From Streptomyces sp. M41(2017) (GTDB lineage Bacteria > Actinomycetota > Actinomycetes > Streptomycetales > Streptomycetaceae): DNA of 64,000 nt. The notes under the pieces are model-generated. The model worked only from the letters and a program-made list of their open reading frames with translations, was not told the DNA's origin and made no database searches. Made by a program: the position numbers and the translations under genes. Location of the stretch: NCBI RefSeq assembly GCF_002078175.1, contig NZ_MWFK01000001.1:5766001-5830000 (forward strand). The letters run 5' to 3'. Shown here one piece after another: positions 21,823 through 29,902 of this stretch. The first letter of the stretch is position 1; the number at the start of each line of letters is the position of its first letter.

Positions 21823-23202
21823 TCAGGCTGCCTCCTCCAGGCTGTCTTTGGAGTCCTTGGAGTCCTTGGAGTCCTTGGAGTCCTCGGGGTACTTGGGGTC
21901 CTTGGGGTCCGGGATCACTCGCGACCGCCACCCGGTCGCCATCACCAGGGCGGTGCCCACGAGAAGGCCCAGCGCGGGCAGGACCGGGAAGCGGCCGCCG
22001 GGGGCGAAGCCCCGTACGGCGAATCGGGTCAGCGCGAGCACGCTCACCGCAAGACCCGGCCACAGGAGCCAGGCACGGTCGGGCGCGGCGCTCGGGCGGG
22101 TCCGCTCGTGGAGCAGGGTCAGCCCGCGCTCCAGCGGGCGCAGCGCCACCACCACGCCGGCAAGGACCGTGCCGAGCACCAGCAGCCACGGCACCCGCAG
22201 CGCCCACCAGGCCGCCGAGCCGAGAGCGGGCTCGGGGGCGAGACCGGTGAGATAGAAGGCGGCGGCCACCACCAGCACCGGCAGCATGTGCCACAAGTAC
22301 AGGGTCATGCTGGCGCCGCCGACGGGACCCACGACGCGCCACACCCGCTCGCGGGCCAGCAGTCGCCGCACCGCCGGGGCGGCGACCAGGCACACGCCGG
22401 TCTGTGCCACCACCCAGGCCAGCATCGCCGCCGAGGGAGGGTTGGTGTTGCTGGGGTCCTGGCCCGTCACCAGGATGAGGCTCACGGGGAACGGCCCGAA
22501 CGCGATCAGGGCGCCGAAGGCCACCGCGCCACACCCCGCCATGACCTGCGCCAACGGCCGACGGCCCGTCAACAGGCCGTCCTGCCAGCAGAAGCCGAGC
22601 TGATACGCGACGCCCCACACCAGAACGTAGTCGAGCAGTCCCACGTACGGGGTGTGGGCCGTGACCACGAACACGTCCGCGGCCAGTGCGACCACCGCCA
22701 TGGCGACGGGGACACGCAGCCCCCAACGCCGGTGCAGGAAGTGCAGAGCGGGGGTCGACGCACTGAGCACGAGGTACACGGGCAGGAACCAGAACTGCAT
22801 GGCCATCGCCCAGCCGACGAGCGCGAGGGTGCCGGAGTCCACGCCCACCGCCGAGCAGATCCCGACCGAGCAGAGCACCAGCACGCTGTACGCCCCTGCC
22901 GGAAGCAGCAGCCGCAGCGCCCGGCCGCCCACCCATCCCGCGGCGGTCCCGCCCGCCGGGCGCGCCCGCTTCCAGGAGCCGCCCGCCGCGTGGCCCCCGG
23001 CCAGGAAGAACAGCGGCATGATCTGGAACCCCAGGGTCAGCCACTGGGTCCAGGGCAGCGTGGCGAGCAGCTCCGGTGCCGTGATCTCGCCGTCGGACGA
23101 CCGGACGAGCGCGGTGATGACCCAGTGCCCGAGCACCACCAGGACGATCGCCCACGCCCGCAGGAAGTCGACATAGCGGTCCCGTTCCGCGCTTCTGCTC
23201 AT
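21823..23202 (-). CDS. Membrane acyltransferase (acyltransferase-3 family) with repetitive charged tail
   Basis: 459 aa polytopic membrane enzyme, likely transferring acyl groups to a cell-surface or small-molecule acceptor. The N-terminus RYVDFLRAWAIVLVVLGHWV carries the conserved first-helix motif with the catalytic-type His, and IMPLFFLAGGHAA follows; about ten to eleven hydrophobic segments extend to residue 425. The cytoplasmic C-terminus VIPDPKDPKYPED then (SKD)n ends in SLEEAA. It is encoded by seven 9-bp units (21845-21907), an unusual low-complexity tail for this family. Acceptor unknown. It is divergent from the SpoIIE-like gene by about 190 bp. Confidence 0.88.
   Translation of the reverse strand: MSRSAERDRYVDFLRAWAIVLVVLGHWVITALVRSSDGEITAPELLATLPWTQWLTLGFQIMPLFFLAGGHAAGGSWKRARPAGGTAAGWVGGRALRLLLPAGAYSVLVLCSVGICSAVGVDSGTLALVGWAMAMQFWFLPVYLVLSASTPALHFLHRRWGLRVPVAMAVVALAADVFVVTAHTPYVGLLDYVLVWGVAYQLGFCWQDGLLTGRRPLAQVMAGCGAVAFGALIAFGPFPVSLILVTGQDPSNTNPPSAAMLAWVVAQTGVCLVAAPAVRRLLARERVWRVVGPVGGASMTLYLWHMLPVLVVAAAFYLTGLAPEPALGSAAWWALRVPWLLVLGTVLAGVVVALRPLERGLTLLHERTRPSAAPDRAWLLWPGLAVSVLALTRFAVRGFAPGGRFPVLPALGLLVGTALVMATGWRSRVIPDPKDPKYPEDSKDSKDSKDSKDSLEEAA
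21845..21907. repeat. 9-bp tandem repeat inside the acyltransferase gene
   Basis: Seven consecutive 9-bp units: tctttggag, three exact tccttggag, tcctcgggg, tacttgggg, tccttgggg. They encode DPK/DSK-type tripeptides at the C-terminus. In-frame length variation would change only tail length. Confidence 0.8.
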
Positions 23203-23394
23203 GGATCGTCATGCTGCCCGCCACAGGCCGTACCCAAGGCCGGACGTGGAGGCCGCAACCAATTCGTGCCTCCTGCGACATCCCACGGAGTCCCCAGGGC
23301 CGCCGGGCGGCATCGACCGACACGCGGTCCGGTCGGCGCGCGCTCCTCGCTCCGGGCCACTACTCCGGTCGCGCGCCGCCGTTGAGCGGATGGG

Positions 23395-25548
23395 ATGGAT
23401 CTCGGCCCAGCCGGATTGCTTCCGTGGGGCACGGTCTACGGAACACCCATGGATCCATCGCTGGGCGGGCACGACGGGCCGACGACACAACTCGAGCTGG
23501 CCGTGCTGGGGACGCTGTTCACCGAGTCCCCCATCGGCCTCCACGTCCTGGACCCGGACCTGTGTCTGGTGCGGTTCAACAGAGCGGCCCGGCACATCCG
23601 GGCCTTCCCTCTCGACGACGCCGTGGGCCGTCACCCGCGGGAGTGGGCGGGAGACTTCTACTCCGGGGCCTTCGAGACGATGCTGCGGGACGTACTGAGT
23701 GACGGTGTGGCCGTGCTCGACGTCGAGGCGCGGGGCCATCTCACGCCGGGGTCGCCCGAGACCGTCCTGTCCATCTCCACCTTCCGGCTGGAGGACCCCG
23801 CAGGCGCCGTGCTCGGGGTGATGGCGGCGATCGTCGACGTCACCGACCAGCACCGGGCGACGGCACGGCTGGAACTGCTGGAGCGGGCCAACGGACGCAT
23901 CGGCACGACGCTCGACATCTTCCGCACGGCACAGGAGTTCGCCGACGCGCTGGTGCCCGCCCTGGCGGACGTGGTGGCCGTCGAGGTCCTGGACTCGGTC
24001 CTGCGCGGCGAGGTCTCCGCGCCGGGCGCCGTGTTCGAGCACGGTGCGTTGCGGTGCGCGGGCGTGAGCGCTTCCGTTCCGGAACCCGCCGACAGGCTTC
24101 CCACCATCGGTGAGGCGATCGGCCTGCTGTTCGGTACCCCCTTCTCGCAGAGTCTGTCCGACCTGCAGCCGCGCCTCGTCGCCGAGCTGACATCGGGCAA
24201 CGGCTGGCCGAACCACGAGGCGGTGCGGGGACGGCGCATGCTCGAAGCGGGGGCCCACTCCCTCCTCGTCCTGCCGCTGGCCGCCCGTGGCGCCGTACTG
24301 GGCGTGGCGCACTGCTACCGGGACCGCACCCCCGGAGCCTTCGACGACGACGACCTCGCCCTCGCCTCCGAACTCGCCGACCGCGTCGCCCTGTGCCTCG
24401 ACAACGCCCGTCTCTACACACGCGAACGCTCGGCCGCCCGCATCCTGCAACTCAGCCTGCGTCCGCCGCAGGTGGTGGGGCACGCGGCGGTGGAGACGGC
24501 GTCCAGCTACTTCCCGCTCGGCGCGGGAGGCGACTGGTTCGACGTCATCCCGCTGTCCGGAGCACGGGTCGCCCTGGTCACCGGCGACACGGCCGGCCAG
24601 GGCCTGCAGGCCGCCGCGACCATGGGCGAGGTCCGGGCCGCGATCGGGGCGCTCGCCGTCCTCGACCTGCCACCGGACGAGGTCCTGCAACGCCTGCACG
24701 CCCTGGTGACCCGGCTGCGCGGAGAACGGCCCGACCACACGGACCCGACCGAACACGATCCGTCCGACGGGCACACCACGTGTCTGTACCTCGTCTACAG
24801 CCCCGTCACACGCCGCTGCGCCGTCGCCAGTGCCGGGCATCCGCCGCCCGTGGTCGCCCTCCCCGACGGCCGCGTCGAGTACGCGACCGTGCCCGTGGGG
24901 CCGTCGCTCGGACGTGGCATGCCGAAGTACGCGACAGCCGAGTTCGAGCTCGCGGAGGGTTCGGTCCTGCTGCTGTCCAACACCGCGATGCTCCGGTCCG
25001 TGTCGGACGACGCGCAGGAGCAGCTGGCGTCCGTCGCCGACGTCCTGCTGCCCACCGACCGGCCCCTGCAGGAGATGTGCGACGAGGTGCTCTACAGCCT
25101 GACGCCGCACAAGGCGGAGAGCGACGACGCCGTCCTGCTCCTGGCCCGCACCCGTGTCCTCGGCCCCGACCAGGTCCGCTCGTGGACTCTTGCCAACCGT
25201 CCCGAGAGCGCGGGCGAGGCCCGTGACGCGGTCGAAGAGGCACTGGCCGCGTGGGGGCTGGAGCAACACGCGTTCACCGCCAGCCTCGTCGTCAGCGAAC
25301 TGGTCACCAACGCCATCCGGTACGCGGACGGCGACATCGGACTGCGCCTCATCCTCGACGGGCCCGTCCTCGTCTGCGAGGTGACCGACGACAGCAGCAC
25401 GGCGCCGCACCTCCGCTACGCCGAGGAGGCCGACGAGGGCGGCCGGGGCCTCTACCTCACCTGGCAGGTCAGCCGACGCTGGGGGACCCGCCCGGAACCG
25501 CGCGGAAAGACGATCTGGGCCGAACTCGCCCTGTCCGAAGCCGATTGA
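23395..25548 (+). CDS. PAS-GAF-SpoIIE(PP2C)-HATPase regulator with altered phosphatase site
   Basis: 717 aa from ATG 23395; ATG 23449 is an alternative, as neither has a strong ribosome binding site. Order: PAS (about 35-165, SPIGLHVLDPDLCLVRFN), GAF (about 175-340), SpoIIE/PP2C (about 345-565), RsbW-type HATPase (about 590-715, VVSELVTNAIRYADGDI, DEGGRGLYLTWQVS). Such proteins couple phosphatase and anti-sigma-like kinase activity in partner switching. Seen directly: the phosphatase motifs GGDWFDVIPLSG, GDTAGQG, SAGHPPP and SDDAVLLLA are present, but the canonical YTDGL is SNTAMLRS, so Ala531 replaces a metal-binding Asp. Two paralogues in the window keep TDGL. The phosphatase may be inactive or depend on other metal ligands. 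A weak terminator follows. Confidence 0.85.
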   Translation: MDLGPAGLLPWGTVYGTPMDPSLGGHDGPTTQLELAVLGTLFTESPIGLHVLDPDLCLVRFNRAARHIRAFPLDDAVGRHPREWAGDFYSGAFETMLRDVLSDGVAVLDVEARGHLTPGSPETVLSISTFRLEDPAGAVLGVMAAIVDVTDQHRATARLELLERANGRIGTTLDIFRTAQEFADALVPALADVVAVEVLDSVLRGEVSAPGAVFEHGALRCAGVSASVPEPADRLPTIGEAIGLLFGTPFSQSLSDLQPRLVAELTSGNGWPNHEAVRGRRMLEAGAHSLLVLPLAARGAVLGVAHCYRDRTPGAFDDDDLALASELADRVALCLDNARLYTRERSAARILQLSLRPPQVVGHAAVETASSYFPLGAGGDWFDVIPLSGARVALVTGDTAGQGLQAAATMGEVRAAIGALAVLDLPPDEVLQRLHALVTRLRGERPDHTDPTEHDPSDGHTTCLYLVYSPVTRRCAVASAGHPPPVVALPDGRVEYATVPVGPSLGRGMPKYATAEFELAEGSVLLLSNTAMLRSVSDDAQEQLASVADVLLPTDRPLQEMCDEVLYSLTPHKAESDDAVLLLARTRVLGPDQVRSWTLANRPESAGEARDAVEEALAAWGLEQHAFTASLVVSELVTNAIRYADGDIGLRLILDGPVLVCEVTDDSSTAPHLRYAEEADEGGRGLYLTWQVSRRWGTRPEPRGKTIWAELALSEAD

Positions 25549-25580
25549 GCCGTTCCCGCCCACGACGTAGCCATCCGCCT

Positions 25581-25610
25581 GGGCGCCCGGACACGTTCGG
25601 CCGGGCCCCC
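25581..25610 (+). terminator. Hairpin after the SpoIIE-like gene
   Basis: GGG-c-GCCCGG, 10-nt loop, CCGGGC-c-CCC beginning 32 bp after the stop codon; nine paired bases. Confidence 0.45.
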
Positions 25611-25822
25611 GCTGTTGTGCCGCGCCGGAACGGCGCCGTCGTCGGCGGGATGCCGGCGACCCGACACGGGAGGTCCCCGACCTCGACATTCGTCCGGCAT
25701 CGCACGCCACCGGTTCCGCGGGTCCGGAACGACCGATGAGTTGTCCTCGGCTCCGGAGTCTGCCCCTGGGACGGAACGTTTTCGGCCCGTCTTCTCGGCA
25801 TCGGAGAAAGGAAGGACGACCC

Positions 25823-26374
25823 ATGGCAACCGTGCACGCCGGCATGGCCATCTCGCTGGACGGCTTCGTCGCCGACCGCAAGGGCAGCGCCGCGCGCCTC
25901 TCCGACCCGGAGACACTCCGCGGCAGCGCGTACATGGACGAACTGATCGAGCAGACCGGCGCGGTCGTCATGGGCAGGCGCTCGTACGCGATGGCCGAGG
26001 ACCCGGACTCCTATGTCGGCGCCTACGAGTTCCAGGTCCCGCTCTTCGTCCTGACCCACACACCACCGCGGGTCATGCCCCAGCAGGACGAGAACCTCAC
26101 CTTCACCTTCGTGACCGACGGGATCGAGTCGGCGATCGGGCAGGCGAGGGCCGCCGCGGGGGACCGGGTCGTCCAGGTGCTCGGCGCCGATGTGATCGGG
26201 CAGACCCTGCGGGCCGGACTCGCCGACGAACTCCATCTCGACGTGGTGCCCGTGCTCCTCGGCTCAGGACTCCGGTTGTTCGACGACCCGGAGGTGGAGG
26301 GCATCGCCCTGAAGAGGATCGGCGTACGGGAGGTCGGAGCGGTCACGGCCCTGCGGTTCCTCGTCCTCACATAG
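25823..26374 (+). CDS. RibD C-terminal/dihydrofolate reductase-like protein
   Basis: 183 aa from ATG 25823, with GGAAAGGAAGGAC upstream. NADPH-dependent reductase fold of the RibD_C family: VHAGMAISLDGFVAD at the N-terminus, GAVVMGRRSYAM, PLFVLTHTPP, VLGADVIGQTLRAGLADELHLDVVPVLLGSGLRLF. These stand-alone members are common in Streptomyces and their substrates are unknown; they are not riboflavin biosynthesis genes by context, nor true DHFR. It stands between SpoIIE and YihY genes, on the same strand as both but with no sign of co-transcription. Confidence 0.88.
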   Translation: MATVHAGMAISLDGFVADRKGSAARLSDPETLRGSAYMDELIEQTGAVVMGRRSYAMAEDPDSYVGAYEFQVPLFVLTHTPPRVMPQQDENLTFTFVTDGIESAIGQARAAAGDRVVQVLGADVIGQTLRAGLADELHLDVVPVLLGSGLRLFDDPEVEGIALKRIGVREVGAVTALRFLVLT

Positions 26375-26570
26375 GCCCGCCGTCGTCGCGCCCGCCCACT
26401 TCCCGTCGTACGCGGCACGGTGGGCCCGTGTCGTCCCGCGCCGCCCGGGCGCCCGTCCGTTACGCTCGCAGCGCCACACCGGGCCCGAGATCACGGAGGA
26501 CAGCACGGCGGGGATCAATCGTGAACGCCTCGTCAGGACGCTGACGTTCTGGCTGCGTCCCGCGTTCGCG

Positions 26571-27452
26571 TTGCGCGTCCTCAACCGCTTCCAGAAGATC
26601 GTCGGCTTCGACCGCTCGATGGCCCTGGCCTCCAGCGCGCTGACCGCCGTGATCCCCCTCAGCATCCTCTGCGGCGCCGTCCTCAGCAGTTTCTCGGACT
26701 ACGACGCCGCCGAACGGATCATCAAGCGCTACGGCCTCACCGGGCAGGGCGCCGAGGCGGTCAGGTCGCTCCTCGCCCCCGCCGACGGCACCAGCGCCGG
26801 CGTGGGCATCTTCGGAGGCATCTTCCTGATCATCTCCGTGCTGAGTTTCGCCCGGGCCACCCAGCGCCTCTTCGAACAGACCTGGCAACTGACCCCGCTC
26901 AGCGTCCGCAACACCCGGAACGGCCTCGCGTGGATCCTCGCGCTCGCCTGCTACACGGCGGTCACCGGCTGGATGCACGCGACACTCGGCGGAAAGCCCC
27001 TGGGCGTGGTGGCCTCGGTCTGCGAAGTGCCGGTGAGCATCGCCTTCCTCGTGTGGAGCGGCACCGCCCTGTCGGCGAAGCGGATCCCCTGGCGGGACCT
27101 CCTGCCCTTCGGTGTCACGGCCGCCGCGCTCACGGCCGTCTACTCGGTGGGCGCCTCCGTCTATCTCCCGCGTCTGTTCAACTCCTACGCCGCGCGCTAC
27201 GGAGCGGTCGGCGCCGTCTTCGCGATGATCTCGGCGCTCTTCGCCGCGATGTTCGTCATCGTCGCGTCCGCCGCGCTGGGGCGGGAGATGCGCGACGAAC
27301 TGGTCCGGATCCGGGCGGGCGACCGGCCGTCCGACGACGAGATCCGCCGCCAGTGGGACAGCGTCGTGGACCAGGCGCGGTCCCGCTGGCGCTCCACCCG
27401 CGACCAGGTCTCCCACCGCCGCTCCAAGGACGAGAGGAAGCGGCAGCCGTAG
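26571..27452 (+). CDS. YihY/BrkB-family inner membrane protein
   Basis: At least 293 aa. The first canonical in-frame start is TTG 26571, yet coding-like sequence in the same frame continues upstream (GINRERLVRTLTFWLRPAFA, about 26511-26570) with GGAGG at 26496. The true start is therefore uncertain and may be a non-standard codon (see finding). About six membrane helices: ALASSALTAVIPLSILCGAV, GIFGGIFLIISVLSFARAT, WILALACYTAVTGW, VPVSIAFLVWSGTA, LLPFGVTAAALTAVYSVGAS, VGAVFAMISALFAAMFVIVA. The C-terminus is a charged cytoplasmic tail (RSRWRSTRDQVSHRR). These proteins were long misnamed ribonuclease BN; their function is unclear. A 7-bp hairpin follows immediately. Confidence 0.8.
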   Translation: MRVLNRFQKIVGFDRSMALASSALTAVIPLSILCGAVLSSFSDYDAAERIIKRYGLTGQGAEAVRSLLAPADGTSAGVGIFGGIFLIISVLSFARATQRLFEQTWQLTPLSVRNTRNGLAWILALACYTAVTGWMHATLGGKPLGVVASVCEVPVSIAFLVWSGTALSAKRIPWRDLLPFGVTAAALTAVYSVGASVYLPRLFNSYAARYGAVGAVFAMISALFAAMFVIVASAALGREMRDELVRIRAGDRPSDDEIRRQWDSVVDQARSRWRSTRDQVSHRRSKDERKRQP

Positions 27453-27453
27453 G

Positions 27454-27472
27454 ACGGGCGCACCACGCCCGT
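27454..27472. terminator. Short hairpin between YihY and SpoIIE genes
   Basis: ACGGGCG, loop cacca, CGCCCGT, immediately after the YihY stop and 43 bp from the convergent SpoIIE gene stop. Confidence 0.45.
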
Positions 27473-27514
27473 GCACCGGCCTGAGTCGGCGCGTTCGCAC
27501 ATCTCCACGACCGG

Positions 27515-29581
27515 CTAGGTCGCCCGTGCCACGAGGAGGGCCACGTCGTCGTGGTCGTCGGAATTGCGCAGGCCGTACAGCAGGAGGTCGCAGAGTTCCT
27601 CCAGTGGCCGACCCGGTTCGTCGAGGAAGCTCAGAAGGACGTTCAGCCGGTCGTCGATGGGGTGCAGGCGGGTCTCGACGAGGCCGTCCGTGTACAGGAC
27701 GAGGACGTCGTCGGCGGCCAGGTCGACGGTCGTGGTCTCGAAGGGGATGCCGCCGACGCCGAGCGGCGCGCCCGGCGGCAGGTCCAGCAGCACGGGAGCG
27801 GTGCCGGGACGGGCCAGCGCGGGCGGCATGTGCCCCGCGTTGGCCACGCGGCACTGGCGGCTGTGCGGGTCGTAGACGGCGTACAGGCAGGTGACGATGT
27901 AGTGCTCCAGATCGCAGGTGATCTTGTCCAGGTGCTGGAGCACGTCGCCGGGATCGAGGTCGAGGTCGGCGTACGCGCAGGTGGCGGTCCGGAGCCGGCC
28001 CATGGTGGCGGCCGCGTCGATCCCGTTGCCCATGACGTCACCGACGACCAGGGCGGTCCTGTCGTCCGACAGCGGGATGACGTCGTACCAGTCGCCGCCG
28101 ACCTCACTGGTGGCCTGGGCCGGCTGGTAGCGGGACGCGACCTCCAGGCCGTTCAGGTTCGGCGGGTGCTCGGGCAGCAGGCTGCGCTGGAGGGTCACCG
28201 CGGTGTTGCGGACGCTCTGGAACCAGCGGGCGTTGTCGATGGCGACCGCGGCACGGCTCGCCAGTTCCGTCGCCAGCACGACGTCGTCGTCGTCGAAGGG
28301 GACCGGGTTACGGGTGCGCTTGAGGTCGAGGGCACCGAGCACCTCACCATGGGCGATCAGCGGGACCGCGAGGTACGAGTGGACACCGGCCTGTGCCAGC
28401 AGGGAGCTGGCCTGGGCGTCCCGGGCGATCCGCGGCAGATCCTGCTCCCCGACGTGCCGCACCAGGACCGGCCTGCCGGTGTGCACGCACAGGGTCACCA
28501 TGCGGTCGCCCTCGTAGGTGGCCAGGTCGCCGGGCGGGTCCGCGGCACGCAACGCCACCGTGGGATGGGACGCCTTGAGCGCCAGCGCGCGGAAGAACTC
28601 CGGGCCGTTGTCCGGACGGCGCATCCGGCGGCACGCCAGCGCCGAGTCGAGCACGTCGACGGCGACCACGTCGGCCAGCTCCGGGACCGCGATGTCCGCC
28701 AGCTCGCGGGCGGTCTGGTCCACCTCCAGCGTGGTGCCCACCCGCGTCGAGGCGTCGGCGATCAGCGCCAGACGACGGCGCGCCCGGTCGGCCTCGGCGG
28801 CCGCGCGGTGCCGCTCCGTGACATCGACGACCGAGGCCGCCGCGCCCAGCACCCGCCCGCCCGGGTCCTCCAGCCGGTAGAAGGACAGGGACCATGCGTG
28901 CTCGTGCTCGGGGTCCGCCGGCGGGCGGCCCACGTGGTACTGGTCGAGCAGCGGAGTTCCGGTGGTCAGCACCTGACGCAGCGCGGACTCGACGGTGTCC
29001 ACGTCGGGGAACGGCAGCGTCTCCCGCAGATGCCGCCCGATGTGGTCCTCCGCCGGGATGCCGTCGATGCGCTCCAGCGCCGGGTTGACCATGAGATAGC
29101 GCAGGTCGGGGTCCATCAGGGCCAGGCCGATGGGGGACTGGTTGATCAGCTGCTCGCACAGTGCGAGGTCGGTCTCCACGCGTTGCAGGAGCGTGTGGTC
29201 CGCGGCGATACCGAGGGCGTACACATCACCGAGGTCGTCCAGGAGCCGCATGTTGCGGAACTCCATCAGGCGGGTGCTGCCGTCCTTGTGCCGGATGGGG
29301 AAGGCACCGGCCCAGCTCCGGCCGGTCGCCAGCACCTCGGCGAACAGCTTCGAGACGGACTGGAGGTGCTCGGGGTGGATGATCAGCCGGGCCGCGTACT
29401 TGCCGAGGACCTCCTCGGCCGTGTACCCGATCAGGTCCTCGGCCTGCGGGGTCCAGAACACGATCCGGCCCTCGGCGTCGAGAACCATCGCGGCGACGCT
29501 GAGGACGTCCAGCAGCCCGGTCGGCCGGCTCGCGTCGGGGTCGTAGCCCCCGCTCTCGGACTGCAAGGAATCGGCTGTCAT
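27515..29581 (-). CDS. PAS-PAS-GAF-SpoIIE serine phosphatase
   Basis: 688 aa from ATG 29581, with GGAGGAGGG about 7 nt upstream. Two PAS domains (about 25-130 LSVAAMVLDAEGRIVFWTPQAEDLIGY in part, and about 145-265), a GAF domain (about 275-455, LAQAGVHSYLAVPLIAHGEVLG), and a SpoIIE/PP2C domain (about 470-686). The phosphatase motifs are complete: GGDWYDVIPLSD, VGDVMGNGIDAAATMG, NAGHMPPAL, LVLYTDGLVE and DDHDDVALLVA. It dephosphorylates STAS anti-sigma antagonists in the RsbU/RsbP manner (family knowledge). Unlike its two neighbours it has no HATPase at the C-terminus. No anti-sigma factor or antagonist gene is adjacent. Divergent from the next SpoIIE gene. Confidence 0.92.
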   Translation of the reverse strand: MTADSLQSESGGYDPDASRPTGLLDVLSVAAMVLDAEGRIVFWTPQAEDLIGYTAEEVLGKYAARLIIHPEHLQSVSKLFAEVLATGRSWAGAFPIRHKDGSTRLMEFRNMRLLDDLGDVYALGIAADHTLLQRVETDLALCEQLINQSPIGLALMDPDLRYLMVNPALERIDGIPAEDHIGRHLRETLPFPDVDTVESALRQVLTTGTPLLDQYHVGRPPADPEHEHAWSLSFYRLEDPGGRVLGAAASVVDVTERHRAAAEADRARRRLALIADASTRVGTTLEVDQTARELADIAVPELADVVAVDVLDSALACRRMRRPDNGPEFFRALALKASHPTVALRAADPPGDLATYEGDRMVTLCVHTGRPVLVRHVGEQDLPRIARDAQASSLLAQAGVHSYLAVPLIAHGEVLGALDLKRTRNPVPFDDDDVVLATELASRAAVAIDNARWFQSVRNTAVTLQRSLLPEHPPNLNGLEVASRYQPAQATSEVGGDWYDVIPLSDDRTALVVGDVMGNGIDAAATMGRLRTATCAYADLDLDPGDVLQHLDKITCDLEHYIVTCLYAVYDPHSRQCRVANAGHMPPALARPGTAPVLLDLPPGAPLGVGGIPFETTTVDLAADDVLVLYTDGLVETRLHPIDDRLNVLLSFLDEPGRPLEELCDLLLYGLRNSDDHDDVALLVARAT

Positions 29582-29902
29582 CCCTGGCCCTCCTCCACCG
29601 GCCGGCGCGGCGTGCCGGCTCTGTCGCCGGTGTAGCGCACGGCGGCCCTTACCCCGGCTCTTCCATGCTGCGCCCTGACACCGGTCATGCCCACTCCAGA
29701 GCGCCTTCTTGGCATGTACGGGGCTGAGCGCCAGGTGTGTTCCGGGCCGGGGAGCGGGCCGCGCGGGGGCCGCCGACGCGTGTTCGCGGGGCCACGAACC
29801 GGCACGGGGCGGCCCGGCGTCCTCCCGCGCCCGGCACCCCGCACCGTGCCCTTCGCCGGGCCGTGCACAACACGCGGACTAGCAGGAACATGGCTGTAGA
29901 GG
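29582..29902. other. Divergent intergenic region between two SpoIIE-type genes
   Basis: 321 bp with the ribosome binding sites of both flanking genes at its ends. I see no further gene and no clear promoter consensus. Confidence 0.5.

Noticed and set aside
27551..29635. A 694-codon forward frame opposite the PAS-PAS-GAF-SpoIIE gene
   Set aside because: Low-complexity shadow of a real gene whose PAS, GAF and PP2C motifs are all on the reverse strand.
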